A stretch of DNA of 64,000 nt, from the NCBI GenBank assembly GCA_033032175.1, contig CM065304.1:12648001-12712000 (forward strand), in the 5' to 3' direction. The notes beneath the pieces were generated by a model. It made no database searches and was not told the origin of the DNA. It saw nothing but the letters and a program-made list of their open reading frames with translations. The position numbers were made by a program, and so were the translations under genes. Origin of the DNA: Saturnia japonica. Its lineage: Eukaryota; Arthropoda; Insecta; Lepidoptera; Saturniidae. Below are positions 37,329 through 49,849 of this stretch, one piece after another (positions within the stretch are counted from its first letter, which is position 1; each line of letters begins with the position of its first letter).

Positions 37329-38229
37329 GTAAATAAACATCATAAGATTAAACTGTACATATTTTATAATAGCATGTAGGTTATCTATGTAGTGTAGTCG
37401 GAACATTTCGTTATGTTTGGATGTGGCCCAGACTTACATATTTTTGGTTGTTTAAAATACTTCCATAAAACTAACAGATATTTTTCTTTTCATACGTTTA
37501 CAACACGATAGGAAGTAATGCGTTTTGTTGAAAAAATGTAACGATAAGTCTCTATACTTTACATTACCGTATATACATGACAGAGATAGAGCATAGTGTA
37601 GGCATATTAATGTAAAATGCATTTAAAGTAAAGCATAGTAAAGTAATGTCAGAGCGAGATAGAGACACAGCACGAGTTTTTAATAGCTAGTGGTCCGTAG
37701 TGCCCCTATTCAATATTGTGCAAAACAAACCTGTCTTATTTTCGCTAAATTTAAGAGTTTCAAAAATATAATTTAGTGTGTGGTATACGTATTACAGTTA
37801 TAGTTACCTGTACAGTGCCTCGTTGTAAGTTGTAACTCATCCATAAATAAAATCGATAAAATTATCCACTTCACATGTAAGTGCGATTGAAATATTTTGC
37901 TCACAAACTAAATTGTTTTAGAAAATTAGAAAATAGAAAATACATAAACTAATGTAGAAATATCGTATTTAAATCATATTAATTCTCCGAAAATATATGT
38001 GAATTTGAAATCAATTCAGTACTTAATTATATATTTTTTTTATAATATTCATTTATAATTTTATCATTTACCTACTATTCTTTCATGTTAATAGACATTG
38101 GTAAAAAGCATAGATTTCATAAATAGTAGGAACTTTTGCACGCGTTTATTACCCAAAAATGTTGGTAATTTAGCCGCGATCTTAAGTAGATTTTCGGAAT
38201 CATTTTTATCAAAAGTTTTTCTCAAGCTC

Positions 38230-39703
38230 TTCGTTTTATAATATCTTTCCATATGCAGAAGAATGCAGGATTACAAAACATTAAGCACGATATAATAGGA
38301 TTGAGTGAAGTCCGTCGGCTGGGAGAAAATATTATTGAAGATGATAGTTATATCATGTACTACTTAGGCAAAACTAAAGGCCTATATGGGGTAGGCTTCC
38401 TAATCAAGAAAAAATACAAAGAGAAAATTAAAACATTCACTGGTGTTTCGGAGAAAGTCTGCGTACTTGAAATAGAGCTGGAAAACTTACCTTTTGCAAT
38501 AATACAGGCATATGCACCTACAGAGAGCTCATCCCAAGAGGCCATAGATAAGTTCTACGAAGACCTGACGAGAGCCCATGACTCTATCTCCACAAAATAC
38601 ATAATCTTTATGGGGGATTTCAATGCACAGATTGGGCTACCTAAAAAACATGAATATTCAGTAACCTGTCAATATGGATATGGAAATAGAAGTAATCGTG
38701 GAGAAAGACTCATTCAATATGTTTATGAACACAATTTAAAAATAATTAACACCATGTTCAAATTAAAAAATAATAACAGATGGACATGGATATCTCCAGG
38801 TAAAAATACAAGAAATGAAATAGATTATATCATGAGTACAAAACCTCACTTATTTTCGAAGTACGAAGTATCGCCCTCATTCCTCTATGGGTCAGACCAT
38901 AGGTTGCTGAGAGCTAAAATCAACTTAAAATCATTGAAAAAGAGTAGGCGTAGCTTTTCTACAACACCAATAACGTTGAAAACGTTGAGTGAGAAAAGCA
39001 TATACATTGGAAACTTTAAAAAATATATACCAGAACTTATAACGACATTCGAAAATTACAAAGCCAATGAATACTGTCAAAAAATCATGCAATATATACT
39101 TGAAAGTTTAAAAGGTATTAAAAGAAAAGAAAGATTTTTATCTTGACAGAAAGAGCACTAGAACTCATGGAAAAAAGAAACCATCTACAAAATAAGCCAA
39201 AACTAAACAAGACCGATAAAGAAGAGCTAAAAAAACTTTACAAAATTATAAATAAAGAAATTACAAAATGCTATGATACATACAGAATAAGTACTATACA
39301 AAGACACCTTGAGAAATCTAGATCTACCAAAAAATCACACATAGAATTAAATAGATCAAAGAAATGGATTCCATCACTTCAGCCCGGCTCTACCAAATGT
39401 AAGTCTCGTAAGGAGATCATAAATATAGTTACGGACTTTTATGCAAAATTATATAATCAATCAGACACAATAAAAGAAACGACTGTGGTTAACCAACGTA
39501 GGGATACTTTCCCAGTTCAGGAGTTCACAGAACCTAAAAATACTCAAACATATAGTGAAACTTAAGACAGAAAAAAGCCCGGGGCCTGACGGGATCTCAA
39601 ACGAATGCATCAAATTTGCAAAGACGCTGCTACTGACACCTATCACGATACTATGGAACAAAATATTATTTGAAGAAGTGGTGCCACATTTATGGACAGA
39701 CAA
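38230..39703 (+). pseudogene. APE-type non-LTR retrotransposon ORF fragment (endonuclease and start of RT)
   Basis: A 297-codon frame (38253-39146) holds an apurinic/apyrimidinic-type endonuclease: GLSEVRR (catalytic Glu), AIIQAYAPTE, FMGDFNAQIG, WTWISP, NEIDYIM and YGSDHRLLRAKI. The first roughly 40 residues of the domain are missing. A frameshift near 39140 leads to a Lys-rich linker frame (39143-39565, ending in a YAKLYNQ motif). A second shift leads to the RT start KSPGPDGISNECIKFAKTLL, which stops abruptly at HLWTDKY, before the catalytic palm. Such ORFs are often annotated as craniofacial development protein 2-like. It is truncated at both ends and dead. Confidence 0.85.
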
Positions 39704-39835
39704 ATATTATTATTATATTATATTTTTTTGTTATAGGTGTGGTATATACTTTCATATTAATTTAGTAAAAAGCTATTATTTTGTCATTACAAACGAGACA
39801 CTTCAATTTTATCAATTGTATAGAATCTGTGTTGT
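39704..39835 (+). repeat. Repeat family A tail fused to the LINE fragment
   Basis: From about 39715 the sequence is the family A tail: TTTGTTATAGGTGTGGTATA, CTTTCATATTAATTTAGTAA, AAAGCTATTATTTTGTCATT, CACTTCAATTTTATCAATTG, TATAGAA. No family A head precedes it. It follows RT coding sequence directly, with GGACAGACAAAT at the joint. Confidence 0.65.
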
Positions 39836-39957
39836 TTAGATGTAACACCAAAACCAATATTTGCAAACCATTTTTCAACCACTTCCTGGTATTCGATTGA
39901 GATAAAATTTGACATTTGTATGTAAGTTCCATGACAATTCAATATTATTGTACAATA

Positions 39958-40310
39958 GAGCTGATCTGATGATGGAGTCGGGATGGTGGAACTGATGGAC
40001 AGCCGAATTAAGGCTCGTTTGTTTTGTTGCCATGGGATTATTACACGTTATGATGAAGGTCTGAAGACGGAGCCGGAGGGTTTCCACCGGGATTCCTTGA
40101 AAGAAACTGCAAAGAAAGTCAAGTTTGGGCTCGTTTGTTTTATTTTCATGAGTATATTTCATTATACATGGTAACGAGGATCTAAAGATTGACCCGGAGG
40201 ATTCCGGAGGAACTGGAATTCCAAAAATTTAAACTCAAAGGTAGTTGGGCTCGTTTGTTTTGTTCTTACGAGTACCAACCATTACACATGATGATTAGGG
40301 TCTGATATTA
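39958..40310 (+). repeat. Minisatellite, about 116-120 bp period
   Basis: The unit start GCTCGTTTGTTTTGTT/ATT recurs at 40013, 40129 and 40249. Each is followed by a block like ATGAGTA..CATTACACATGATGA and (A)GGGTCTGA..GACGGAG. A partial unit (CTGATCTGATGATGGAGTCG) precedes the first. Units differ enough to be old. Confidence 0.7.
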
Positions 40311-40319
40311 TATAATGTA

Positions 40320-43300
40320 AACAATCTAACTGTTGTCATGTTCGTTAAACCGTTTGTTAATAGATGACGCATTTGCATGTTAATTTTAAACTATTTATCA
40401 AAATATAAAAATTGTGTTCGAATCATTAATTTTGATGAAGAGTTAAAAGAGATATGTCGTTGCTACAAAAAATAAAGTGCTCAGCGCGCCTAAAGAAGAT
40501 TTCACTTCAAAAACACCTTTGAGAAATATTATCGGAAGATGTAAGTGGGTTAGGTTAGGTTTGCCGCGGTAGTGGCCGGTGAGCGCCAGATATTTATAGT
40601 ATTTAAAGAGTACGATACATAAAATATAATATTATTCATAAAATAATAATAATTGTGTTTTTATCTTTTCACTAAAACTGACGAGGGATTTCTTTGTTTC
40701 TTAGTATTTCATTGAAATAAAAAGACTGAGATCGTTTCATACACAAGAAACTAAGCAATACCGTCAAGTAAGACTTTTTGCTGACCGATATATGTACTAA
40801 GAATGTTTCCGCGCCCAAGAAACCTGTAGGAACGTCGTATTATGTTAAATTTACATGGTATTGAAAACGATCGAACAAAAGTAGTGAATATGAGGCAAGG
40901 CTAAGCGTTAGTATCGCGCTGTGTCTCAGGAATCCGAACAACACACAGTACAAAGTACGGCTAAATCGCCGGTGTTGAATTTTAGTACACCTACACATCT
41001 TTTTTTACGCTCTTTTTCTTACATGTAATTTCACGCGGACGAAGTAGCAGGAGCAGCTAGCAGTACATAAATTTTTACTTAATGCATATTTGTTAACCAA
41101 CATGAAATCACTGATATCTGTATCAATATAAACATTGAGGCCCTATTACATTATAATGTATTTTGTTTTTCGGCTCGCCCAATACTACAATTTACCGATC
41201 TAAGTATATATTAAATCTATGTACCTGACTCCAATTTTTAATCATAATTCAAGATTTTTTATTAAAAAAATATTTTTTTACACTTAAATTGAAATTATAT
41301 AATACACCAACAATTCTAATGGCATGAATTTGTATCTAACAGAGGTCAAGAAAGAAAAAAACTACATTTAAAAAAATGTTTAAAATAAATTTATGTACTC
41401 ATTACTAATTGTAATAAAATTATTTATTCAAATATTCATTAAATATTCAATATGAAAAACATTTATCCGCGCTGCTGTAAAATTATCTTATTCCAAATGA
41501 CTAATTCCAATTGACATAATCTGTAATAATTTGTTACATTTTTATATTGTTTCAAATATTCACGTCTACTAGTGCATATTGTGATTGCCTTAAAGGGCCT
41601 AGTGCATTCAAACCTTGAAACTATTTTTTTTAAATTGTGTTTAATGCACTGATCACTGGCGATCCAAATAAATAAACAACTTAATAATACAATTTAGTTA
41701 ATATAGATAGACAAATCGATCACCAATGGTCTTTTTAATATCCCAATATTAATAACACAAAGTCCTCTTCCTTCCCACGTCATTCTATGGCGTATTGACG
41801 GTTTTGCGAGTAATCGTGTTCAGTGTTTAGTGCCCTTCTTGATTGGGCAAGGTTTGTCGCGTTCATCCGTTACTGAACTGACGGAACTGTCAGTTGTACC
41901 GGAGATTCGCGGTCCGGCTCATCCCCACTCCTAAAATGGGCCATTGTTAATTTTATTCCGCTCGCGAGTGTTCGACCTTTCCAAGTCCGGTGAAGCTGTA
42001 AAAGCCGCAGCGGCTCCAGGGCCCCTAAGGCTAACAGTATAGTCAGTTCGATAAGTGTTACATTTTTCAGATAAATAGATTTTTTTATCACTACCAGCCG
42101 ATACAGTATATTCAAAATAGTCAATGTTGGAAATTTTGAGGTTACAAGGCACCGAGGTTCGAATCAGCGGACGTCAGATCGGTATTCTCCCACTGCACTT
42201 TGTACTTGATACTAATTAGTAATTATAGACTATACAAATTTTATAGGTAGAGCACATGGCCTGGGCGAAAAAGGCGAGCGCAATTAAAAAAAAAATTAAA
42301 CTTAAAAGATTAATGTTGCAGCGCAACTGAGACAAATTATTAACCTAAGCTGATAGATCAAAATAAATTAACAGTAGGTAATATTTACACACATATTCGG
42401 ATACTCCTGAATATTAAACCTATACAATAAAAAAATTTATAAATATGTGGAACCCTAGCGGGGTAGTCGACAAGCCTACAATGTGTAAATTATATTTAGA
42501 TAATTTACATGAGTTTTTTAATTCGATTCTTACCTTAAGTACCATTTTAGGTCAATAATCACAGAGTTTAACAAACAAAAGTCTTGAATTAAGGTAATGT
42601 TCCTATTTTTCTTCGTACTAAAATTAAATCTTAGCCTTGTCGGCTTTTACAGTGTGACAGAACAGGAAACGTTTTTCATTAGAAGTAGACTAAAATACAT
42701 TTTGTACATATACATACATAATATCTTATAATAAACATGTCACCATAAACGTGTTACATTGTCACAGCATATTATTGAATAAACATTATTTCTCTGAACA
42801 CTTTACTTATAGATACTGTGTTTGGATAAATTTAAGTACTTCGTTTAACTTTTCCTCAATATAAAAAATGCCCAAAAATTACTTTGGTATTATTCTAATA
42901 TTATATCACATAAAATATTTTCTAAAAGATATAATTTATTCTGGCTAATAAAAAAAGAATATTTTCCTAATTAAATTTAAGTAATTTTTGTTACTTTTAA
43001 ATTAAATAATAAAATATCGAATTTATTCCTCAACAAAAGTCTTACATCGAAATTAAAGCTGTAACTTGGCATTGTAATCTGTATCTTTATTGTAAAATAT
43101 ACGGATAATTAGTTCGCAGAATTTTAAAGCTACTCAGAGAATTAATTGAAAATAATGACGCAATTGACCTTATATACAGAAAAGTGATTTTGAATTCTTT
43201 TTGCCTACTCCACTATAAACGTGACATAAAGTAAATATTAATTAATTATTCAAATTGCATTACTCATTTTATTTACAGGTTTCTAATAAATAGAACAATT

Positions 43301-44130
43301 TTATAGTATTGGAAAATGTGGGCAATTGCATGAACAAACTTTTAAAAAGTTTGATAGCAGACATTTTTTCAAGTAAATCATGTAAGAAGTAAATAACGTA
43401 CTTATTTTCAATCAGACTGAAAATTAAGATACTTTTTAATTCTTATCAAATTAAAATGTATACTTTCCACATCAGCATCTGATATCTGTATATAAAACAG
43501 TTGATTTTGCTTACACAATATCGAGGTAGTTAGTAAAGATAATTTCAACTTCATGGCTGCTGTTAACTTTAACATTATTGCTTGGCGATTAATTTGTTAG
43601 GAGCAATAGTTTACTGTGATTTATGATGTTTTTAGCATCTATATTTATCTATATAGATAAATAAGAAACAAACAAAAAACAAGAAACTAAATTAAATGTA
43701 CTTTCGTATTTTCATTTTCATTTGACTATTCGGATACTTTGAACTCTTCCATCTTTTAGTGGCCGCAAAGAAAATGTATTTTTTATTGATAATATTGCTA
43801 TTATGTTTTTATATACCAGTATTATAGCTAAAAGTATAATGTTATTTTTCACTTCAAGTCATTGTCATTCTTTGAGTATAACTGTTTGTATTACTTATTA
43901 TAACATAGCATGACAAAGACTTCATAGGCTTGCATCTTAGAACTTTATCAGTATAGATGTATTGTTATTGTGATGTTGAGATGATGAGAGGTGACAGAGA
44001 TGTATGATGGAAATAGGTATCAGTTTTTTATTAGATACGTTTATGTTTGCGAATAATCACTTTAGAACATAATAATTATCACTTCAGAACAGAATACGTT
44101 CTACATTGGCTTTTATATTGAAAGGAATAC
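40320..44130. other. AT-rich intron stretch with a GC-richer patch at 41860-42200
   Basis: No gene is seen. The patch (AGCCGCAGCGGCTCCAGGGC, CCGAGGTTCGAATCAGCGG) has a box B-like GGTTCGAATC but no box A at the right distance, so I do not call a tRNA or SINE. It may be a decayed transposon. Short open minus-strand frames there look accidental. Confidence 0.4.
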
Positions 44131-44134
44131 CTAC

Positions 44135-44205
44135 GTATCTTGTTTGTTTATTTAAACACGCTAATCTCTGGAACTAGCTGTCGAATTGTAAAAATTGTTT
44201 TTGTA
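44135..44205 (-). repeat. Repeat family C tail, minus strand
   Basis: CTTGTTTGTTTATTTAAACA and CGCTAATCTCTGGAACTAGC are the reverse complement of the tail at 36900-36975. Confidence 0.5.
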
Positions 44206-45079
44206 TATAATAGCCATTTCACGAGGAATGGTATAGGGTACAATTCTCAGGTAGCCTAAAATATTGATTTTTGTTAAGTAAGTCGGAAGTGGAAGCACAC
44301 CCTAACAGTTGTATCCGCGTGCGCGGCATAATGGTTAATGATACGTAAATACAAGCTTATAACCACAGATATACTGTTACATGTCGGTAACGGTGACGCG
44401 AGGTGACGCGAACTCATTAGATTTACCTTATACAAAAATCACACAACGTGCCTATAGAAGTTTTCATTTCAAAAATCGTTTGAGCTATGTCTGCTCACGA
44501 AATATAAAATAAATACTTTCTGAATCATTACTCTATAGTCTGTTAAAAGTTATATCTATTTACAAAAATGATAAATTAAACTATTTCTTTATTAAACCAA
44601 GAAACTGAAACTTTCAAATTACTCGTTAATAGTACGTAAAGTAGGTATCATACTAAAAAATAAATTATAGACTTACACTGATGCTATTTACGACCGAATA
44701 GCCTCAGTTATGAATGAAATATTCAACCTTAGTGTAATCTTGTTCAAAATTATTGTAACAAAACGTTAAAAATAGTTACATTATTACCCAATCTGAAAAT
44801 AGTATCGACTTCTCACTATAATCGCTCCCCCACATTGAATCCAAGAAGCGTTATAATAAATCAAATCCATAATAATATCTTCGGCACGCCAATGCCAAGA
44901 CTTCCAACTTCAACCACTGGGGGCTTTCGCTCACCTACTTATCGTATTGTGACGTGAATTGCGAATTGCATTGTACAATATAAAGAGATAGACTAACACT
45001 ATATAATTATTATTTTTCTGTCACGAAAATTTTTTATTGTCGAAAGTATTAAACTCGTAATAATTTAAAAAAAAACGAA

Positions 45080-45200
45080 GTCTAGTGGGACACACGGTTT
45101 TTTTCGCTGTATATTATGTGATGACCAGATTTGTACGCACTGTGTATATACAGTACGAGTGGTCAACAATTCGAGCCCCGCTGATTTAGAATTTTTAAGA
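45080..45200 (+). mobile_element. tRNA-like SINE copy, plus strand
   Basis: GTCTAGTGGGACACACGGTT, TATTATGTGATGACCAGATT, TACAGTACGAGTGGTCAACA and ATTCGAGCCCCGCTGATT, followed by an AT-rich tail. It resembles 60690-60815 (plus) and, inverted, 45240-45355. Confidence 0.6.
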
Positions 45201-45239
45201 TAAACTTATTTATTTTTAGTTAAAAAATAAACAATTTAT

Positions 45240-45355
45240 AAATTTAATCTGTACATTTAATATGGAATCAGCGGGACTCAAACCGTCGACCTCTCGTACT
45301 GTACATGCACAGTGATCATTACATAGCTAGGCCAATTCCACGACAGTCCGAAAAT
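45240..45355 (-). mobile_element. tRNA-like SINE copy, minus strand
   Basis: On the minus strand it reads TGTCGTGGAATTGGCCTAGC (box A-like), GTACAGTACGAGAGGTCGAC and GGTTTGAGTCCCGCTGATTC (box B-like). It faces the plus-strand copy at 45080 tail-to-tail across about 40 AT-rich bases. Confidence 0.65.
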
Positions 45356-45359
45356 CCTA

Positions 45360-48060
45360 TATATATAATATGTGTTTGTCTCTTTTAGATGTCGGCCGGG
45401 TCGGACACTTTTTGTCGAGTTTATCTCCCATTCCATGATAAGGAACTTCGTTCCAAAAATACATAAAACTGCGCCTTATTTTTAAAAAACATTGAATGAA
45501 TAATTTATTTATTTACCCATGTCTTCGATAGAAATTCTATTTTTTAACATCCGTTATATATCAGGGTAATACGTCACATATTAAAGATTAAAGACGGGCC
45601 CACGTAGGAGTCGTTATTTTGGCATTAACAATTTATAAATTTCATGTTTCCAGGTTTCCCACGAGTACATTTTTTGTGCGTTTATCTCGAATATGTTTTA
45701 ATTATGTTTGTTCAACTGTTACAATATCACACAACACTGATAACAATATCAGGCAATGATTTATTTTTTACACTTCGCCGAGTAAACAAACTTTATTATA
45801 TATCGATTTTGCGTGTCATAAAATTGTTTATCGTTTTGATGTAACACGATGGTAACACAACCGAGCTAAAATATATTTAATTTTTATTTATAACCACCCT
45901 CGAAACTGTTAACTATTCAATTATACGTCTACCTTGGGAACTGTTCAACAATAAAAAAGGAAACCATGGGGATTTTATATTTACGCAATGTGATTATAAA
46001 ACAATAATAAAAAACAAGATAATATCAGAATGTACTTACGAATACGTTATTACGAATCATATTATCAAAAAAATTTTGATTTTTCTTTCACTAAATGATA
46101 AGTGAAGTCTAAAAACTACATGCACATCAAAATTATATTTACTTATTCTAGTTAAGCAATAAAGAAAAACATACAGTTATCTGGATAAATATTATGCAAA
46201 AGCGACTTTGTAACCAGAACAAAACTTAGAAAAAGTCATTAAGTGAATGCGCATTAATATATGTATGATTTGTTGTTGTTATTTTTTATATATATTTATT
46301 ATATTACGAGCTGGCGTTTGATCTCGATCTAAACTGACTGACGTTGACTGACGATGCGGTCGCAGAATTAACGCGTTAAGCCTGGAAAAAAGACTAACTT
46401 TCAAATATATCTGCTGGAACACGTCGATTTCATTATTAAATTTTCATCTTGACGGTTGTAGGCAGCCAACCGAGCACTATAAAGTGTCATAACACTAATA
46501 CTAGAGTGACATAACGACGTTTTCCTTCGCCAAAAACACTGAATATATAATTGCCACTGAACATTTCATGTCAATTATCATGTCTTTCTTATGCTATTAG
46601 TCCAAAAGTCAGGAATAAATTATATATTATAATGAGTTGCCCTTGATATGTTGTAATAATCACCTTAAATATCTTAAATAATGAAAGACAATTAAAAATC
46701 ATCTGAGCAAGTTGTAAATTCTGTAAATAGATAAGCAAGTAATTCCTATTAACGTATTAGTAAAATTGTGTTTTGTAATAGCTATATAAAAAGTTCTAAA
46801 TGCACGTCTGAACTTTCAGGAGCAACCTTGTAGAGTATATTCTAGTAACTCGGTCTTGCCGCATGTCTGCAACAGACAGTACTTCGATATTAAAGTGCAC
46901 TGTACAAACAGTATTGTAGAACCACAGTGTAGAACTTTCATTATCAGAAAGGAAATTTACTTAGCTTTATTAATACAGATAATCGATATGAACGTAACGC
47001 TCACTAGAGGATTGAACCTAATTACACTATAAGTTGTTAGCAGTTATATTTACCTATATTTTATAGACACAAAAAAAAATTGTTAAACTAAACTGTTTCG
47101 TATTTGAACGTTAATATTTTATTCACAGAATCTTATCTACGAATAAAATATGTAGGTGTTTCTTTTACTTCTAATTGAAATGTATTTTATGTGAGAGATT
47201 TACCGCTTTCATTTCAACATTGCTGAAAATTATAATCTATACAGAAAAAAATTGTATTTAAATAGTTGTAGCGTAGAAATAAAAACGTGTAAATTTTATT
47301 AAAGTCTCAATAATTCTTTTCTCTAACCATGTCTTAATATCACCATATTTAAAATATTAGCCGAAACAACACAGATAACAACAAAAATATATATACCTAC
47401 TTAACAACTTACAGTCAAAATTTAATTTTCTTATGGAATATTTATTGAAATCATTTCATTAAGCGAATATTAAAATAAATCATTATTGAAAAATTTTATC
47501 ACCTTTGTTCTTTTTGTTAAAGTAAATGCAAACCAAGTTTGTAATAAAGTAAGTTGAGTGATGGACAGTGGAATTTGTTTGTTTGTAAACGCTTCGTCTA
47601 TATCTACTAATAAATAATTGATACTAAGTAGAACAATAACAGTTTATTTTGTAACAATTTCTAAATAACACTATAAAATGTAAACATTAATTAACAGATT
47701 ACACAACACAATTTTTATCCATTTAAAAAAGGTATCAAAATTGATCTATAACGCCACAATCCAAAATATGGCATGGTTACAAGTAGAGATGTGATTTATT
47801 TGAAGTGCAAATTACATATACTAAGAAAAATATGCTGTAAAAAACGGGCCAAGACTCGTTTGAGATGATTTGTCTATAAAACGTAGTAGAATGTGTTACT
47901 ATATAGATTAGGAGGTGGATATAAAAAAACGAGTAATTTTGACTAAAAACTGGCCTATCTTTTACACGTTAAATTCCATTCTTTAGAATCTACTGTGCCT
48001 AATCATATGAGCTTAAAACATTTTAATTGAATTTTTATTGAGAATATTATTGGTAAAAAT
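45360..48060. other. No gene seen
   Basis: AT-rich intron sequence with no recognised repeat or coding frame. Confidence 0.45.
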
Positions 48061-48070
48061 AGTATATTAC

Positions 48071-48176
48071 GCACCGAGGGAGAAAAGTAGGACATTCACG
48101 CCCGCGCGTATGGTGCGTATGGTGCGCATGGTATGACAATCGCGGGTGGGGATGTCCTACTTTTCTCCCTAGGTGC
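48071..48176. mobile_element. Foldback unit 1 of a double hairpin element
   Basis: The arms GCACCGAGGGAGAAAAGTAG+GACAT (48071-48095) and ATGTCCTACTTTTCTCCCTA+GGTGC (48152-48176) are complementary apart from one position. The loop is CpG-rich and contains the repeated motif TATGGTGCG. Confidence 0.75.
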
Positions 48177-48183
48177 ATTTACA

Positions 48184-48371
48184 ATTTTTTTCTCCTCCGG
48201 GATGAAAAGTTTATATATTTTATATATAAACACGCAGTTGCTAGGTTACCGGCAGATAAAGTAAAGTACGCGCATGCGCACATTTGCCATCTCACCGAGA
48301 GAGAATCGGGTTCTTTTCTCCCGCGTGACAGGGACTAAACGTGAACTTTTCATCCCGGAGGAGAAAAAAAT
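48184..48371. mobile_element. Foldback unit 2 of a double hairpin element
   Basis: The arms TTTTTTTCTCCTCCGGGATG+AAAAGTT and AACTTTTCATCCCGGAGGAG+AAAAAAA flank an interior with CGCGCATGCGCA (48269-48280), which matches an NRF-1-type palindrome, and TTCTTTTCTCCCGCGTGACA. It begins within ten bases of unit 1 and uses a related GGAGAAAA core. Confidence 0.75.
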
Positions 48372-48549
48372 CATTTATAGAACAATATAATTTGGAAATA
48401 ATTTGAAAAATCGAATCCTTCATTCACATTCATTTTATTAATAAGCGCGAGAGGTATACATATCAAGTAAATATGTAACTGCACTTTGTAAATGCATAGA
48501 TATTTTTATTTCATGTAAAACGTATAAACTACGTATAATCTATATTTAA

Positions 48550-48640
48550 GCAACGTTGGCTCAGTGGTAGCGTATACAAATTAATATTGCGTCGATCGAC
48601 GTGACTTCGAATCCCTGCAATGAGCATCCCTGCATTTTGT
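48550..48640 (+). mobile_element. tRNA-like SINE fragment
   Basis: CAACGTTGGCTCAGTGGTAG (box A TGGCTCAGTGG) and, 35-40 bases later, GACTTCGAATCCCTGC (box B). The intervening part does not fold as a cloverleaf, so it is a SINE head or tRNA pseudogene. Confidence 0.6.
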
Positions 48641-48941
48641 ATTAAAATACTTATTAAAAACTATTTTGCACATCTCTGATGGTATGGTCACACGATTTTT
48701 TTCTAAATTTGCAAACGCGCATAATATCAATTTATTCTGCAAGGGTAATTATAATATGCATTGCCATCATTGCTATTGCTAATATCTAAGAATTTTCAAT
48801 CTCCATTTATTCGTTTTCTTTGTTTACATTTATTATTTTGAATCGACGAAAACGTCATTGTAAAGCAAGTATATAAATATATGATATATATAGACTGTGG
48901 AAATACATTATTAAAGTAGAAATTATTTATATTTGTTACAG

Positions 48942-49181
48942 CGTACTGTTCCTACGCCGAGCATAAATCTGCCAGATCTACCGGAATGCGTCACCAAAGC
49001 GGATAAGTCTCCTATAGATAATGCAACAAATGCAACAACACCTCTTAGTGCACAACACCAACTGCAACTACTACGCGAACGTCTCGAACAACAAGCTCAG
49101 CAAACGAGGGCAGCTGTTGCACAACTACTTTTATTGCGGGATCAGCTAGCTGCGGAGCAAGCAGCACGATGCGAAGCGCAG
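48942..49181 (+). CDS. NOS1AP: NOS1AP exon 4: first part of the conserved coiled coil (residues 333-412)
   Basis: The acceptor ATTTGTTACAG ends at 48941 and the donor GCGCAG|GTAAAATC is at 49181/49182. The exon is 240 nt, phase 0 to phase 0. After about 34 linker residues it encodes the NOS1AP helical block: LSAQHQLQLLRERLEQQ, then QTRAAVAQLLLLRDQLAAEQ, then AARCEAQ. This aligns closely with the vertebrate sequence around LSTHHQMQLLQQLLQQQ and VAQVHLLKDQLAAEAAARLE. Leucines at heptad spacing predict a coiled coil. In the family this region mediates self-association and partner binding. The helix continues directly into exon 5, and the exon could be skipped without changing frame. Confidence 0.93.
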
Positions 49182-49654
49182 GTAAAATCCTTTTCTATAT
49201 TATGTACATTTCCATCAAATACAACAGATAACGATTAACGTTGCTAGATTAAGTAAAAGGTTAATTGTCCTTTGGGGATTGTCGATCGAGTATGTTCTGC
49301 CAGATGACCTACCCCATAACAGGAGGTATACCAAATAACAACTCGGCTAAAAGGTTTACAATAAGTACTTTAATCACAGATTTAAGAAAAAGCAAGTGGA
49401 GGCTTCAGAACAAAAAATATGGGACCAGAACTGTGTTCTTGACAATAAGAAAACAACGCTGTATAAATATTTTATGCGACCAACGTAATGGACGCAACCG
49501 TGTGCGAGTAATGTTGCTAGGGTTACTTAAAATAATTATTTTTACTGTATTTTAAAAAGAATGAGGTTACTCAATTCGAATGTTTTTTTTTTAAATTGAT
49601 GTTCAGCCATAGCTTCTTTGTTTATGAACCTATTTGGATGATTCTTTTTTTGTT

Positions 49655-49770
49655 TGATAGGGGATTCCTCAAGGGATGGCATTGGACTTTCAATTTCGAA
49701 GATACACCAGAGAACTCTTCAAAATCTTTGAAGATGGATTTCTTTTTTGTTAAAAATTGTCTGGTTTAAT
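49655..49770 (+). repeat. Repeat family D fragment
   Basis: GGGATTCCTCAAGGGATGGC, CATTGGACTTTCAATTTCGA, AGATACACCAGAGAACTCTT and TTTTTTGTTAAAAATTGTCT match the copies at 1-140 and 12630-12775. Confidence 0.65.
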
Positions 49771-49849
49771 AATTTAAACCATCCTCATCCATCATCATCA
49801 ACAAATTGATTTTGTATTTGAATTTACGGACCCCATTAACCTTTTTTTA

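Larger units (their letters stand above)
37329..48941 (+). other. NOS1AP intron 3
   Basis: It is bounded by GTAAAT and TTACAG. It contains an APE-type LINE fragment joined to a family A tail (38230-39835), a minisatellite (39958-40310), a family C tail, a pair of inverted SINEs (45080-45355), a double foldback (48071-48372) and a tRNA-like SINE (48550-48640). Stretches 40320-44130 and 45360-48060 are AT-rich and, apart from a GC-richer patch at 41860-42200, show nothing I can name. Confidence 0.75.

Noticed and set aside
40546..40562. GGTTAGGTTAGGTT as an interstitial telomere repeat (TTAGG)n
   Set aside because: There are only about two units, too few to distinguish from chance.
41870..42152. 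Two overlapping minus-strand frames in the GC-richer patch
   Set aside because: They overlap each other in different frames and have no start context or homologue. Composition alone explains them.
49265..49555. 96-codon plus-strand frame after exon 4
   Set aside because: It lies in the intron after a good donor, begins with a non-ATG codon and resembles nothing known.
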